Shown: positions 42,780 to 51,533 of the stretch, one piece after another | Position numbering within the stretch: the first letter of the stretch is position 1 | Layout of the letters: each line of letters begins with the position of its first letter | Assembly: GCA_045807125.1 (NCBI GenBank) | Contig: JBJMHZ010000005.1 | Location: 186,001-250,000 of the forward strand | DNA: 64,000 nucleotides | Source: JBJMHZ01 sp045807125 | GTDB taxonomy: Bacteria > Actinomycetota > Actinomycetes > JAWWOL01 | Direction of reading: 5' to 3' | The notes under the pieces: generated by a model | The model's input: only the letters and a program-made list of their open reading frames with translations | The model's database searches: none | Told to the model about the DNA's origin: nothing | Made by a program: the position numbers and the translations under genes

Positions 42780-44027
42780 CTAGCGAGCGAGGGAGACCTC
42801 GGCGAGGCGGCGTTGCAGCAGGCGCTGCTCCGGCCCGCCGGGCGGCACGAGGTCGAGCGCCGCCAGGTAGTCGCGGCGCGCCTCGTCGCCGCGACCGAGG
42901 CGGCGCAGGAAGTCGGCGCGGGCCGCCGGCAGCAGGTAGTAGCCCGACAGCGGGCCGTCCAGCGCGTCGAGCGCTGCCAGACCGGCCTCGGGACCGTCGC
43001 GGAAGCCGACCGCGATGGCCCGGTTGAGCGACACCACGGGCGACGGCTGGGCGACGAGCAGGGCGTCGTACAGCGCGACGACGGCACCCCAGTCGGTCGC
43101 GTCCGCGGTCGCTGCCGTGGCGTGGCAGGCGGCGATCGCCGCCTGCAGGCGGTACGGGCCCGGCGGGCGACCGGAGCGCGCCGCCCGGCGCAGCTGCCAT
43201 CTCCCCTCCTCGACGAGCGCCGCGTCCCAGCGACTGCGGTCCTGATCCTCCATGGGCACGAGGTCGCCGGCGGCGTCGAAGCGGGTCGACCGGCGCGACA
43301 TCTGGAGGAGGATCAGCGCCAGCAGCCCGCGCGCCTCGTCCTCCCCGGGCATCAGCTCGACCAGCAGCCGGGCGAGCCGCAGCGCATCGACGGCCAGCTG
43401 CTCCTCGGACCGGTCGTAGCCCGCGTTGAAGATGAGGTAGAGCACGGCGAGCACGCCGCCGGTGCGCTCGGCGAGCAGCTCGTCGGGCGGCACCCGGTAC
43501 GGGATGCCGGCGTGGGCGATCTTCCGCTTGGTACGAAGCAGCCGCTGGGACATCGCCGGCTCCGACACCAGGAACGCGCGCGCGATCTCCGCGGTGGACA
43601 GGCCGGCCACCGTGCGCAGCGTCAGGGCCACCCGGCCGTCGAGCGCGAGCGCCGGGTGGCAGCAGGTGAAGATCAGGCGCAGCCGGTCGTCGAGCGGGGA
43701 GCCGGCCTGCCGGGCGTCGCCCTGGTTCATCTCGTCGAGGATCGCGCGCTGCTGCAGCTTCGCCCGCTCCGTCTCGCGGCGGCGCAGCACGTCGAGCGCG
43801 CGGTTCCGCGCCACCGTCGTGAGCCAGGCGGCCGGCGACCGGGGCATCCCCTCGTCCGGCCAGTGCACGAGGGCTCGCTCGACCGCGTCCTGCACGCAGT
43901 CCTCGGCCAGGTCCCAGTCACCGGTCAGCCGGATCAGGCTCGCGACCATGCCGGTCCGCTCCGCGCCGACGACCGAGGCGATCGCCTCGGCCGTGGCGCG
44001 GTGCGCGGGCAGAGCAGCTGGCGTCAA
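42780..44027 (-). CDS. ECF42-type RNA polymerase sigma factor (second copy)
   Basis: About 415 residues with the same layout as the sigma factor at 10074-11240: region 2 (WDLAEDCVQDAVERALVHWPDEG; AAWLTTVARNRALDVLRRRE), region 4 (RTVAGLSTAEIARAFLVSEPAMSQRLLRTKRKI) and the long C-terminal TPR-like extension (VVSLNRAIAVGFRDGPEAGLAALDAL). The start is probably a TTG at 44027 overlapping the DGPF-protein stop (TTGA), the same coupling seen in the first pair. Presumed targets are unknown. Confidence 0.88.
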   Translation of the reverse strand: MTPAALPAHRATAEAIASVVGAERTGMVASLIRLTGDWDLAEDCVQDAVERALVHWPDEGMPRSPAAWLTTVARNRALDVLRRRETERAKLQQRAILDEMNQGDARQAGSPLDDRLRLIFTCCHPALALDGRVALTLRTVAGLSTAEIARAFLVSEPAMSQRLLRTKRKIAHAGIPYRVPPDELLAERTGGVLAVLYLIFNAGYDRSEEQLAVDALRLARLLVELMPGEDEARGLLALILLQMSRRSTRFDAAGDLVPMEDQDRSRWDAALVEEGRWQLRRAARSGRPPGPYRLQAAIAACHATAATADATDWGAVVALYDALLVAQPSPVVSLNRAIAVGFRDGPEAGLAALDALDGPLSGYYLLPAARADFLRRLGRGDEARRDYLAALDLVPPGGPEQRLLQRRLAEVSLAR

Positions 44028-44374
44028 TCCAGGTCCGTCCGGAACGGGCGGAGCTCGAGCTTGCCGCCGACGGCCATCGGGTGCGCCGCGGCGATCGCGA
44101 TGGCCTCGTCGAGGTCGTCGCACTCGAGGACGTCGAAGCCGGCGATCCACTCCTTGGACTCGATGAAGGGGCCGTCGGTGACGAGGACCTGGCCGCGGCT
44201 GACCCTGACCGTGGTCGCGTCGCTGACCGGGCGCAAGGCGTCGCCGATGAGGCGCTTGCCCCGGCCCTCGACATCGGCGAGCCACTCATGGATGGTCGGG
44301 CGGTCCTCGGTCGGCTCGGTCCGGGCCTCGGCGGCAGCGTCGGGGTCGGCGACGACGAACATCATGTACTTCAT
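44024..44374 (-). CDS. YCII-related DGPF-domain protein
   Basis: 116 residues. MKYMMFVVADPDA forms the first strand and VLVTDGPFIESKEWIAGFDVLECDDLDEAIAIAAAHP holds the DGPF hallmark. It is the translationally coupled partner of the second ECF42 sigma factor. Role not established. Confidence 0.88.
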   Translation of the reverse strand: MKYMMFVVADPDAAAEARTEPTEDRPTIHEWLADVEGRGKRLIGDALRPVSDATTVRVSRGQVLVTDGPFIESKEWIAGFDVLECDDLDEAIAIAAAHPMAVGGKLELRPFRTDLD

Positions 44375-44598
44375 CGGTTCTCGCTCCTGGCTAGGCGATG
44401 CTGACGACCGTACGACGATCGGCGACCCGCCGGATCCGACAGCACGGTCGTACGACCCTGACGGCTCCGACGACGGTCAGAACGGTACGCGGTGCGTGAG
44501 CACGCCCGCGCCGGGCGCGGCCGGACGACGGACCGGCGTGGTCAGGCCGCGCCAGCAGGTGACCGCCACGAGCTTGCGACTTGGCGGATCCGTCCCGC

Positions 44599-45189
44599 TC
44601 AGCGCAGGAGCATGCCCCCGTCGTCGCCACCGCCGTTGTCGTCGCCCTGGTCGTCGCCGGTGTCGACCTCGGTGTCGTCGTTGTCGCCCTGGTTGTCGTC
44701 GTCGCCGCCGAGCTCAATCGTGTCGGAGCCGTCACCACCGTCGTCGGAGTCCGCGCCGGCGTCGCCGTCGAGGTAGTCGTCACCCTCCCCACCGTTGAGG
44801 TCATCGTTGCCGTCGCCGCCGAACAGGGCGTCGCGACCCCAGCCACCGAACAGGCGGTCGGCGCCGTAGCCCCCATGGACCTTGTCGGTGCCCGGCCCGG
44901 CGAAGACGTGGTCGTTGCCCGGCCCGGCGTAGATCACGTCCGCCCCGGCGGAGCCGCACACGTAGTCCGCACCACCGCCGGCGTAGACCACGTGCCCAGA
45001 AGCGGTGACCTTGATGACGTCGGTGCCGGCGGTTCCGTAGACGGTGTGCGGGGAGTGCGACCCGACCACCTTGGTGGCGCGCAGCCCATCGCAGGTAGGA
45101 ACGGTGCTGGCGGCCGCGGCCAGCGGGTGGTAGCCGAACAGGGCGAACGGCACCGAGACGAGGGGGGCGATGAGACGCGCGCGGCGCAT
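44599..45189 (-). CDS. Secreted RTX-repeat calcium-binding protein
   Basis: 196 residues. A signal peptide (RLIAPLVSVPFALFGYHPLAAAAS) precedes RTX nonapeptide repeats of the GGxGxDxLx type (GGYGADRLFGG, GGDGNDDLNGG, GEGDDYLDGDAG), which bind calcium in a parallel beta-roll outside the cell. The C-terminal 50 residues are almost pure Asp/Gly/Asn, more acidic than ordinary RTX tails, perhaps an extra calcium-binding region. The ATG has GGAGG 6 bases upstream. No catalytic domain is attached. Confidence 0.82.
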   Translation of the reverse strand: MRRARLIAPLVSVPFALFGYHPLAAAASTVPTCDGLRATKVVGSHSPHTVYGTAGTDVIKVTASGHVVYAGGGADYVCGSAGADVIYAGPGNDHVFAGPGTDKVHGGYGADRLFGGWGRDALFGGDGNDDLNGGEGDDYLDGDAGADSDDGGDGSDTIELGGDDDNQGDNDDTEVDTGDDQGDDNGGGDDGGMLLR

Positions 45190-45507
45190 GGTGTGCCTCC
45201 GGTGAGCGCAAGGGTGATGGTTCGTTCATCACGGAAAGTAGCTGACCTGTTACCAACGGCGATCAATGCCCGTCAAGGTTCACCCGAATGCGTCAGGGTC
45301 ACCTCGATATCACGCTCTGTCCGTCAAGCACCGACCGGTCGAGCACCGACAGCCGGCAAGTCGGCTGGTGATCGGGCAGCGGGCAGCCCAACCGCTGACG
45401 CCAGAGGAACGATCAGTGCATACGGGTCGCTATGACCTGCGTGAGTTCGAGATTGGTACGTCCGCGCCGGCAAGCGCTGCTCCCGACGACCCGCTCTCGA
45501 GGGCCGA
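45190..45507. other. Intergenic region, no gene seen
   Basis: About 320 bases between the RTX-protein start and the end of the third DGPF gene, both on the minus strand. It should contain the RTX promoter; the stretch 45215-45260 is locally AT-rich (ACGGAAAGTAGCTGACC). I see no convincing -35/-10 pair, hairpin or ORF. Confidence 0.4.
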
Positions 45508-45846
45508 TCAGACGGTCGGGTCGTGAAGGAGCTCCCGTACCTCTTGCGCGCAGCGGCACGCACGGGCGATCTTGGCGGCCCACTCCAGCGCCTCTTCGCG
45601 CGAGGGCACGTCGACGACCGCGAACCCGCCGAGAACCGCCTTGGTCTCCGGGTACGGGCCGTCGGTGACCGTCCCGTCGGTAGCCACGACGCTCGCCCGC
45701 TGGCGCTCCAGTCCGCCGCCGAAGACCCACGCACCGGCGTCCTGCGCATCCCGGACCACCTCGTGCGCGGCCCTGGCCACGTCGGGCAGATCCTCCGCCG
45801 GGAACGTCATCGCGCCGTCATCGAACGAGATCAGGTACCGCGGCAT
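45508..45846 (-). CDS. YCII-related DGPF-domain protein (orphan)
   Basis: 112 residues, MPRYLISFDDGAM at the start and VTDGPYPETKAVLGGFAVVDVPSREEALEWAAKIA as the DGPF-type signature (DGPY here). It has no sigma factor gene beside it, unlike the two other family members in the window. The ATG at 45846 was chosen over an in-frame start at 45870 because it gives the usual first strand. Confidence 0.82.
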   Translation of the reverse strand: MPRYLISFDDGAMTFPAEDLPDVARAAHEVVRDAQDAGAWVFGGGLERQRASVVATDGTVTDGPYPETKAVLGGFAVVDVPSREEALEWAAKIARACRCAQEVRELLHDPTV

Positions 45847-46129
45847 CGCATGGCTCCTCGTCCCGGCCAACCTCCGGCCGCCTCTATCTCCACCGGTCGC
45901 ACGTCCGCGCAGTGCCGGCGCACCGCGCAGGACAGCGCCGGTTCAGCCGTGACGCATCAAAACATGGGGCCGCGATGCACGCCACCTCGCCGATCGGGAC
46001 GGGTGCTGGTCCTGGGACGCCAGCCGCTGGCAGTGCGCGGTCTCGCTCATTCCGAGCGCAGGCGAACGAGCTGAGACCTGTGCACTCCCGACAGGAGCCT
46101 TCCCCGCCCGACTCTTTCGGGGAAAAGAA

Positions 46130-46607
46130 TCCGAGCTGCTGGGGAAGCTCCACCCGCCTCCAAGAGCAGCTCGCTGACGTCGACCACCAGCTCGTCGCCG
46201 GCGCACAGCTCATCCATCTCGCCCTGGAACTCCTCCAAGACCCCCACCGGCTCTACGAGCAAGCCACCGACCCTGCCCGGCGGGAGATCAACCAAGCCTT
46301 CTTCGAGAGCATCACCGTCTACAGCTTCAGCATCGAGACGACCCTCAACGAGCCCTTCGACGACTTCGTCCACGCCGCCACCCGCTACCAGCGCGTCACC
46401 ACCGGCGCCACCGCAGCGACGACAGCCCTGACGAACGAAAGACGCCCCAGCCAAGCTGGGGCGTCTGAGAGGTCCCTCGCGGACCTCCTCACCGGCGTTT
46501 CGTTGGCCGCCGGTTCGAATAGGGCCGCTCTGGTGGAGCTCCTTCGGGCCTACTCGAACCTTGATCTTGCCGTGGATCTAGCAAGCTTGGCCCGAATGCT
46601 CCACTGA
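46130..46607 (+). pseudogene. Remnant of a large serine recombinase (C-terminal part)
   Basis: The translation contains RLQEQLADVDHQLVAGAQLIHLALELLQDPHRLYEQATDPARREINQAFFESITV, which matches the coiled-coil and C-terminal segment of large serine recombinases (the ...LL.dPhrlY..A.d..Rr.lNQA.FE.i.V pattern). The catalytic resolvase domain and the recombinase domain are absent upstream, and there is no proper stop: the frame runs on through a terminator hairpin. This is a decayed integrase gene, evidence of an old mobile element. Confidence 0.7.
46441..46465 (-). terminator. Intrinsic terminator-like hairpin
   Basis: A perfect 11-bp stem (GACGCCCCAGC/GCTGGGGCGTC) with a 3-base loop. On the minus strand it is followed by TTTCGTT, a partial T-tract. 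It lies inside the recombinase remnant, at the place where the original gene would have ended. Confidence 0.65.
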
Positions 46608-46857
46608 GAGATCGTCAATCCAGAGCAGGGTGACAAGCTAGGCCTCAGGGGTCCCTGCCTGCTCGCGCCAAAGCCCATCCTTAGTGATCGCCATGACGGC
46701 TTCGCTTGAAGCGGACCGCCGACACGGGCGTCTGGCCACAGGTGTCGGACGCCGATAGTGTCCGCGTCGTAGGTGACGTTAGTACGGAGGGCAGCATGAG
46801 CACGACGTCCGCTTCCTCCTGACGTTTCGCGATCGGCGCGGTCCAGGGGGTCGGACA

Positions 46858-49338
46858 ATGATCAAAGGATTCAAGCGGGCGGTCGTCGCGACGGCGTCGG
46901 TACTGCTCGTGGCCAACGTCTCGCTGGCCGTGGACTTGCTGGCCGTCGACGAAGCAGTCGCGGCCACGCCGACGGTCGAGTCGACGACGGTCAGCGCGGC
47001 GTCGAATTTCGGTGCGACGCAAGGCATCGGCAGCTGGTTCAACATGAAGCGGAGCGGGGGCACGTACTCGTACCTCAGCATCTACGACCCGACGTACCCG
47101 GCGAACTGGAAGGAACCGTCGGGCTATCCACGCGTCCGGGACTACTACTTCCACCCGGAGACCAATGCGGCCGCGGTCAAGAAGTGGGTCGCCCAGCAGG
47201 CGGGCAACGTCGCGGTCACCGGCGCGATCGGCAAGCTCGACTCGCGCAGCAGCGGCGTGATCGCGACGATCTCGAAGAACACCACCGTGCTGTGGTCGGC
47301 CACGGTCCCGCCTTCGACGTACGTGACCCCGACCGGCGTGTCCGACATCCATGTCGAGCCCGGTGACGCGCTGTACTTCTCCATCGGGGTCAACGGCAGC
47401 ATGAACTTCGACGAGACGGGCTGGCCGATAGTCGTCACGGAGACGACCGCGCTGACGATCCAGGCGGCCGGCTACGACGGGATGTCCGGCGTCACGACGT
47501 CGGCGACGAGCGACACCGGCGGTGGGTCGCAGGTCAACAGCTTCGACACCGGCGACTACCTGCTGTACCGGGGCATCAACTTGAGCGGCGGCTACAAGAC
47601 GCTGCAGGCCCGCATCGCCGGCATTGCCGCCGGCGCCAAGTTCGAGGTCCGCCTCGACTCGCTGACCGGCCCGGTGGTCAGCACGTTCACCGTCGCCAAT
47701 ACCGACGGCTGGAGCACGTGGGAGACGCAGACCTGGCCGTTCAGCCCGACCGCCACCGGCGTCCACGACCTCTACGTCCGCGGCATCCTCGGCCAGGGGA
47801 TCGGGAACCTCCACTGGCTGCGGCTCGCCGGCACCAACAGCCGCGGCGCGACCGAGCCGTTCACCACGTATGAGGCCGAGGCCGGCTCCATGGGCGGCGG
47901 AGCGGCCCTCAACGTGCTCGCGACGGTGCAGCAGCAAGCCGCGTCGGGGAAGAGCTACGTCCACCTGGCCGGGACCGGCCAGTACGTCCAGTGGTCGAAC
48001 GTCCGCGACGCGAACCGGCTCATCCTGCGCTACAGCATCCCGCAGGGCACCAGCGGCACGCTGGGGCTCTACGTCAACGGGGTCAAGCGGACCGACCTGG
48101 CGCTGAGCTCGACGTACGACTACGACACCGAGCCCGGTAACACCTTCATCCGCAGCTTCGACGACCAGGACTTCGCCGTCGACGTCAACGCGGGCGACAC
48201 CGTCATGCTGCAGAAGGATGCGGCTAGCACCTTGCCGTGGTACGGCATCGACCTGATCGACCTGGAGACCGCCACCGCGCCGCTGGCGATGCCCACCGGA
48301 TACCTCTCCGTGAAGGACTACGGCGCCAAGGGCGACGGCGTCACCGACGACACCACGGCGATCCAGTCCACCGTCAACGCCGCCGCCTCCGCCGGCCAGA
48401 GCGTGTGGTTCCCGCCCGGCACCTACATCCAGGGCGACCGGATCACCGTGCCGTCGAACGTCAACGTCAAGGGCGCCGGCGTGTGGTGGTCGCACCTGCA
48501 CGCCATCTACGTCTCCCACAGCTGGGCGGTCGGATTCATGCTCAACAACAACACGACCCTGTCGGACCTCCGCATCAGCGGCGTGGACACGCAACGCAAC
48601 GGCTACTATGACAACGCCATCCTCACCACGTCCGGCGCCGGGCAGAACGACGTCCTGAGCAATCTTTGGGTCCAGCACACCACGGTCTTCACCGGCTGGA
48701 CCGACTGGACCGGCTCCACCATCTCGAACTGCCGGGTCTACGACCTCTACGCCGACGGGATCCACTGGGGCGACGGCGGGCCCGCATACAACCTCGCCGC
48801 CAACAACTACTTCCGCGGCATGGGCGACGACTCGATCGCGCAGGTGAACTTCACGAACTTCACGACGAGCCCCCACGACAACACCGCGCAGTTCAACACC
48901 GTGATTGCCAGCTACTGGGGCCGCGGCATGGCCGACATCGGCGGCAACACCCTGACCTACCGCGACAATGTCATCGACAGCACCTACCTCGCCGGAATGA
49001 TGGTCGCCACCGAGCCCGTCCCCAACTATCCATACATCTCCTACCCGATCAACGGCCTGAAGTTCCAGCGGAACACGATCAACCTGGCCAGCCACACCGG
49101 CATGAACCACGCCGGGCTGCACTTCTGGCTGAAGACGAACCCGATGTCCAACGTCCGCATCGAGCTGAACGTCATCAGCAACGGCCTCACGAACGGCATC
49201 TGGATCGACAACACCACGTACGGCGACGACGGGCATACTCTGTTCGCCTTCAACACCGCTCAGAACAACGCGACGGGCAACTACACCAACGCCAACGCCA
49301 ACGTCAGGCCGACGCTCAACCAGAACGTCGGCTTCTGA
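46858..49338 (+). CDS. Secreted beta-helix glycosidase, GH87 (alpha-1,3-glucanase/mycodextranase)-like
   Basis: 826 residues. A signal peptide (VVATASVLLVANVSLAVD) is followed by about 150 residues of unknown beta domain, two carbohydrate-binding-like beta sandwiches (near 200-320 and 335-465, with TYEAEAGSMGGGA and YVQWSNVRDANRLILRYSIP as in CBM6/35 modules) and a right-handed beta helix starting SVKDYGAKGDGVTDDTTAIQ. The helix part (WWSHLHAIYVSHSWAVGF; DGIHWGDGGPAYNLAANNYFRGMGDDSIAQVN) resembles GH87 enzymes that cut alpha-1,3-glucan. The ATG has AGGGGG about 8 bases upstream. It is flanked by two decayed recombinase-related genes, suggesting it came in on a mobile element. Confidence 0.75.
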   Translation: MIKGFKRAVVATASVLLVANVSLAVDLLAVDEAVAATPTVESTTVSAASNFGATQGIGSWFNMKRSGGTYSYLSIYDPTYPANWKEPSGYPRVRDYYFHPETNAAAVKKWVAQQAGNVAVTGAIGKLDSRSSGVIATISKNTTVLWSATVPPSTYVTPTGVSDIHVEPGDALYFSIGVNGSMNFDETGWPIVVTETTALTIQAAGYDGMSGVTTSATSDTGGGSQVNSFDTGDYLLYRGINLSGGYKTLQARIAGIAAGAKFEVRLDSLTGPVVSTFTVANTDGWSTWETQTWPFSPTATGVHDLYVRGILGQGIGNLHWLRLAGTNSRGATEPFTTYEAEAGSMGGGAALNVLATVQQQAASGKSYVHLAGTGQYVQWSNVRDANRLILRYSIPQGTSGTLGLYVNGVKRTDLALSSTYDYDTEPGNTFIRSFDDQDFAVDVNAGDTVMLQKDAASTLPWYGIDLIDLETATAPLAMPTGYLSVKDYGAKGDGVTDDTTAIQSTVNAAASAGQSVWFPPGTYIQGDRITVPSNVNVKGAGVWWSHLHAIYVSHSWAVGFMLNNNTTLSDLRISGVDTQRNGYYDNAILTTSGAGQNDVLSNLWVQHTTVFTGWTDWTGSTISNCRVYDLYADGIHWGDGGPAYNLAANNYFRGMGDDSIAQVNFTNFTTSPHDNTAQFNTVIASYWGRGMADIGGNTLTYRDNVIDSTYLAGMMVATEPVPNYPYISYPINGLKFQRNTINLASHTGMNHAGLHFWLKTNPMSNVRIELNVISNGLTNGIWIDNTTYGDDGHTLFAFNTAQNNATGNYTNANANVRPTLNQNVGF

Positions 49339-49360
49339 ACTACCGCTGCAAGAACGCAGG

Positions 49361-49390
49361 AACGGCGCCCAGGCCTACCTGAGCGCCGTT
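49361..49390 (+). terminator. Hairpin terminator after the glycosidase gene
   Basis: AACGGCGC (49361-49368) pairs with GCGCCGTT (49383-49390), and an inner AGG/CCT extends the stem; it is followed by CTT only. It lies 23 bases after the stop codon. Confidence 0.6.
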
Positions 49391-49413
49391 CTTGATGATC
49401 AACCTCTTGCTCG

Positions 49414-49864
49414 GTGGAGGTCCTGAGACGGTACTCGAACCATCCTGACCTCGGGGAGACGCTTCGCCGCGTTCAGGATCACCTGGCCAAGGCAGAAGCT
49501 GTAACGCTCCGTAGTCCCAGTGTAGCGGTACGGCGTCACAAGATCAAACAACGTTTGGACCCAGCGACCGTTGCCCAGCTGGTGGACAATTACAAGGCTG
49601 GTGTGCCATCGACCCAGTTGATGCGGGACTACGGCCTCGGCAAAGGGACGGTCCTTAGCCTCCTGCACGAAGCCGGAGCCAGCATGCGGTTGCAGGGGCT
49701 CACCGACGAGCAGGTGCACGAAGCGATGCAGCTATACCAGGCCGGTTGGTCCCTCAAGCGAGTGGGCGACCACCTAGGTGGATCACGAGACGGTGCGGCA
49801 GGCGCTCCGGCGAGCCGGCGTGCAGTTACGGGACCCGCATGACCGGCCGACGCGGAGTCATTAG
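49414..49864 (+). pseudogene. Frameshifted HTH protein of the recombinase-associated type
   Basis: The first frame reads KIKQRLDPATVAQLVDNYKAG..STQLMRDYGLGKGTVLSLLHEAG and LTDEQVHEAMQLYQAGWSLKRVGDHLG, two helix-turn-helix units of the kind found in actinobacterial resolvase-like proteins. Near 49782 the frame breaks: the expected continuation (VDHETVRQALRRAGVQLRDPHDRP) is in another frame and ends at the TAG at 49862-49864. The original start is uncertain; the first 35 residues look non-homologous. It is the downstream counterpart of the recombinase remnant at 46130. Confidence 0.65.
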
Positions 49865-50233
49865 CCAGGTGCGCTCTCACAAACCGCTTGACTACTTCAA
49901 GCTGCGATGCTCCTATTCCGTGGGCACTCCTAGGCGCCAAAGAGCGGCTTGAGAGTTTTCCTGCTCCGGTCCGACATCCCGAGATTGCGCAGCCCCGTTA
50001 GCTGTCAAGCCACGGCGTGCCCGGAGATCGACCCTCATCATCGTGCCGTCTCGAGAGTGCATCCATGACCGGATGTATGGTGACAGGTGGCTTCCGTCTT
50101 CGGCAGCCACTCGCCAAGCCCAGTCCTCGACCACCTCTTGGGCGCGATAATGCTCTTTCCTACAAGAGGCCCGGTCCAAAAATCAGAAATTCTGCGGCAC
50201 GGTGTCTCACAAGGTGCAGCACTTACCTCTGCA
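49865..50233. other. Non-coding stretch in decayed accessory DNA
   Basis: About 370 bases with mixed composition. Short ORFs exist on both strands, but none has a good ribosome-binding site or a recognisable protein pattern. I see no repeat, tRNA or convincing attachment site. Confidence 0.4.
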
Positions 50234-50464
50234 CTATCCAGGCGTACGACGAGGGTCGCGACTGCGTGGGTAGGTATTCCTAGAGCCGATCTCGCCGTCC
50301 TTGTTCCTGATTATATGTTCTACGCCACGCCCTATGGCCATATCTCGACCCTTGGCTTGCGCTTCCGCCTTCGTATCGGCAGCGTTGGCCGCGCGGGAAC
50401 TGCCTTCAACCTTGTTCTTTCACTTGCCGTCCTCGAAGTAAGTCTCGATGTCGCCCTCCGGCAT
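50234..50464 (-). pseudogene. DUF2188 gene interrupted by an in-frame TGA
   Basis: The ATG at 50464, with GAGAGGA 7 bases upstream, starts MPEGDIETYFEDGK, then an in-frame TGA (50420-50422), then KNKVEGSSRAANAADTKAEA and a conserved remainder (GRDMAIGRGVEHII; RNKDGEIGSRNTYPRSRDP) to a TAG. Related DUF2188 proteins have Trp (TGG) exactly where the TGA stands, so a single G-to-A change explains it. Length with the stop read through is 76 residues, normal for the family. The rest of the frame is intact, so the mutation is recent, or a base-call error. Confidence 0.7.
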
Positions 50465-50611
50465 TATACCGTCCTCTCTCACTGCGGTGTTCAAGAGCGA
50501 TGCCTACTCAACGTTGCAATATCACTTAGTTGTCCCGCTCATCACACTCTAGTTTGGCACGGCGCACTCCCGATGGCGTTGGCGCCGCATAGCCGCCGAG
50601 ACGACTCTGAG

Positions 50612-51166
50612 CTACTTATCACGACTGAGGTCCGCCAGCAGGGATGGTAGCAGACTGGTTAGCTGCTGTCGTGACCACTTCGAAGGGTCGGGGGCGAGCG
50701 GGAGGCTGATGCTGCGGACATTGTAGTTCAGGCTGATAAAACTCTGCGGGGGCCACTCACGCCAGCTCTCGGACCAGGATGAGTCAGGGTTACGGCCCTC
50801 GCCCTCATCTGGAGTTATGTTCAGTGACACGAGGTCGCGCCGAGCCCATGCCCCCACGGTTACGGTGTAAGCCCTTGTCTCGTCCTTGGGTGTTGCTCGC
50901 AACGTTGCCTGGATGATGACGTTGTCGGTCATCACGATGACCTCACCACTGACTCGGTGCCAATCATCGGTCGGAAAGATGTGGGCATCGACGTACTGGG
51001 GTTTCTGACCTCCAGTTAACATGGCCAATCGGCGTAAGACACTAAGGGGTATCTCAGATGACAGCACATTTGAATTTTCACTGAACGTTTGCAAGATGGC
51101 GGCCATCGCCTCTAATTGCTGCTGATCGCCCAAGGCTAGAGTCCTCCTACGTCCAGGGTTTCTCAT
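50612..51166 (-). CDS. Protein of unknown function near the TIR gene
   Basis: 184 residues from the ATG at 51166 (frame open to 51211). A helical N-terminus (QQLEAMAAILQTFSENSN) is followed by beta-rich sequence: YVDAHIFPTDDWHRVSGEVIVMTDNVIIQATLRATPKDETRAYTVTVGAWARRDL, and a Trp-rich stretch (DSSWSESWREWPP). The strand pattern suggests a small beta domain. It lies on the same strand as, and 367 bases beyond, the TIR-domain gene. No family recognised. Confidence 0.55.
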   Translation of the reverse strand: MRNPGRRRTLALGDQQQLEAMAAILQTFSENSNVLSSEIPLSVLRRLAMLTGGQKPQYVDAHIFPTDDWHRVSGEVIVMTDNVIIQATLRATPKDETRAYTVTVGAWARRDLVSLNITPDEGEGRNPDSSWSESWREWPPQSFISLNYNVRSISLPLAPDPSKWSRQQLTSLLPSLLADLSRDK

Positions 51167-51533
51167 GAACGGCGGCTGTCCTCGGCTGAGGGCCCCAGCC
51201 GGCCAGGCCAAGACGCCAGCGCCCCGGCTCGCGGACCGTCACGGACCGTCCTAGTTCGGGCGACAGCTTACCGCCGACTACAAGCGGGATTCCCGCATTG
51301 GGGAGCGACACCCCACAGTTTGCAGCCCACGCCTCACTTCAAGCACGCGGAGAACACCCGCTGAGCTGTAGTCTGACCTGGCGTCGAGGCCAGCCGCTCG
51401 ACGAGTTGGCCCGTGCGTGAGCGCTCTGGGCCACTGGGCTCGCGGGGTTTCAGACGCCGCCTTCGACAAGAAGGAAGCCGCTATGCCGTCCACTTGAACC
51501 TTCGGCAGAAGGTTTGGAGCTTCCCAAGGACGC
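51167..51533. other. Intergenic region, no gene seen
   Basis: About 370 bases between the TIR-domain gene and the unknown gene at 50612. A short direct repeat (CGGACCGTC, twice near 51231-51250) is the only structure I notice. It should contain a promoter for the downstream gene, but none is convincing. Confidence 0.35.

Noticed and set aside
46500..46530. tRNA-like GGTTCGAAT segment
   Set aside because: No acceptor stem or anticodon arm can be drawn around it; it lies in the recombinase remnant.
46797..46823. Eight-codon ORF (MSTTSASS) upstream of the glycosidase
   Set aside because: It has a fair ribosome-binding site but no sign of a regulatory attenuator; too short to support.
50087..50650. 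187-codon plus-strand ORF
   Set aside because: It overlaps the DUF2188 gene on the other strand, which has a clear family pattern; the ORF itself does not.
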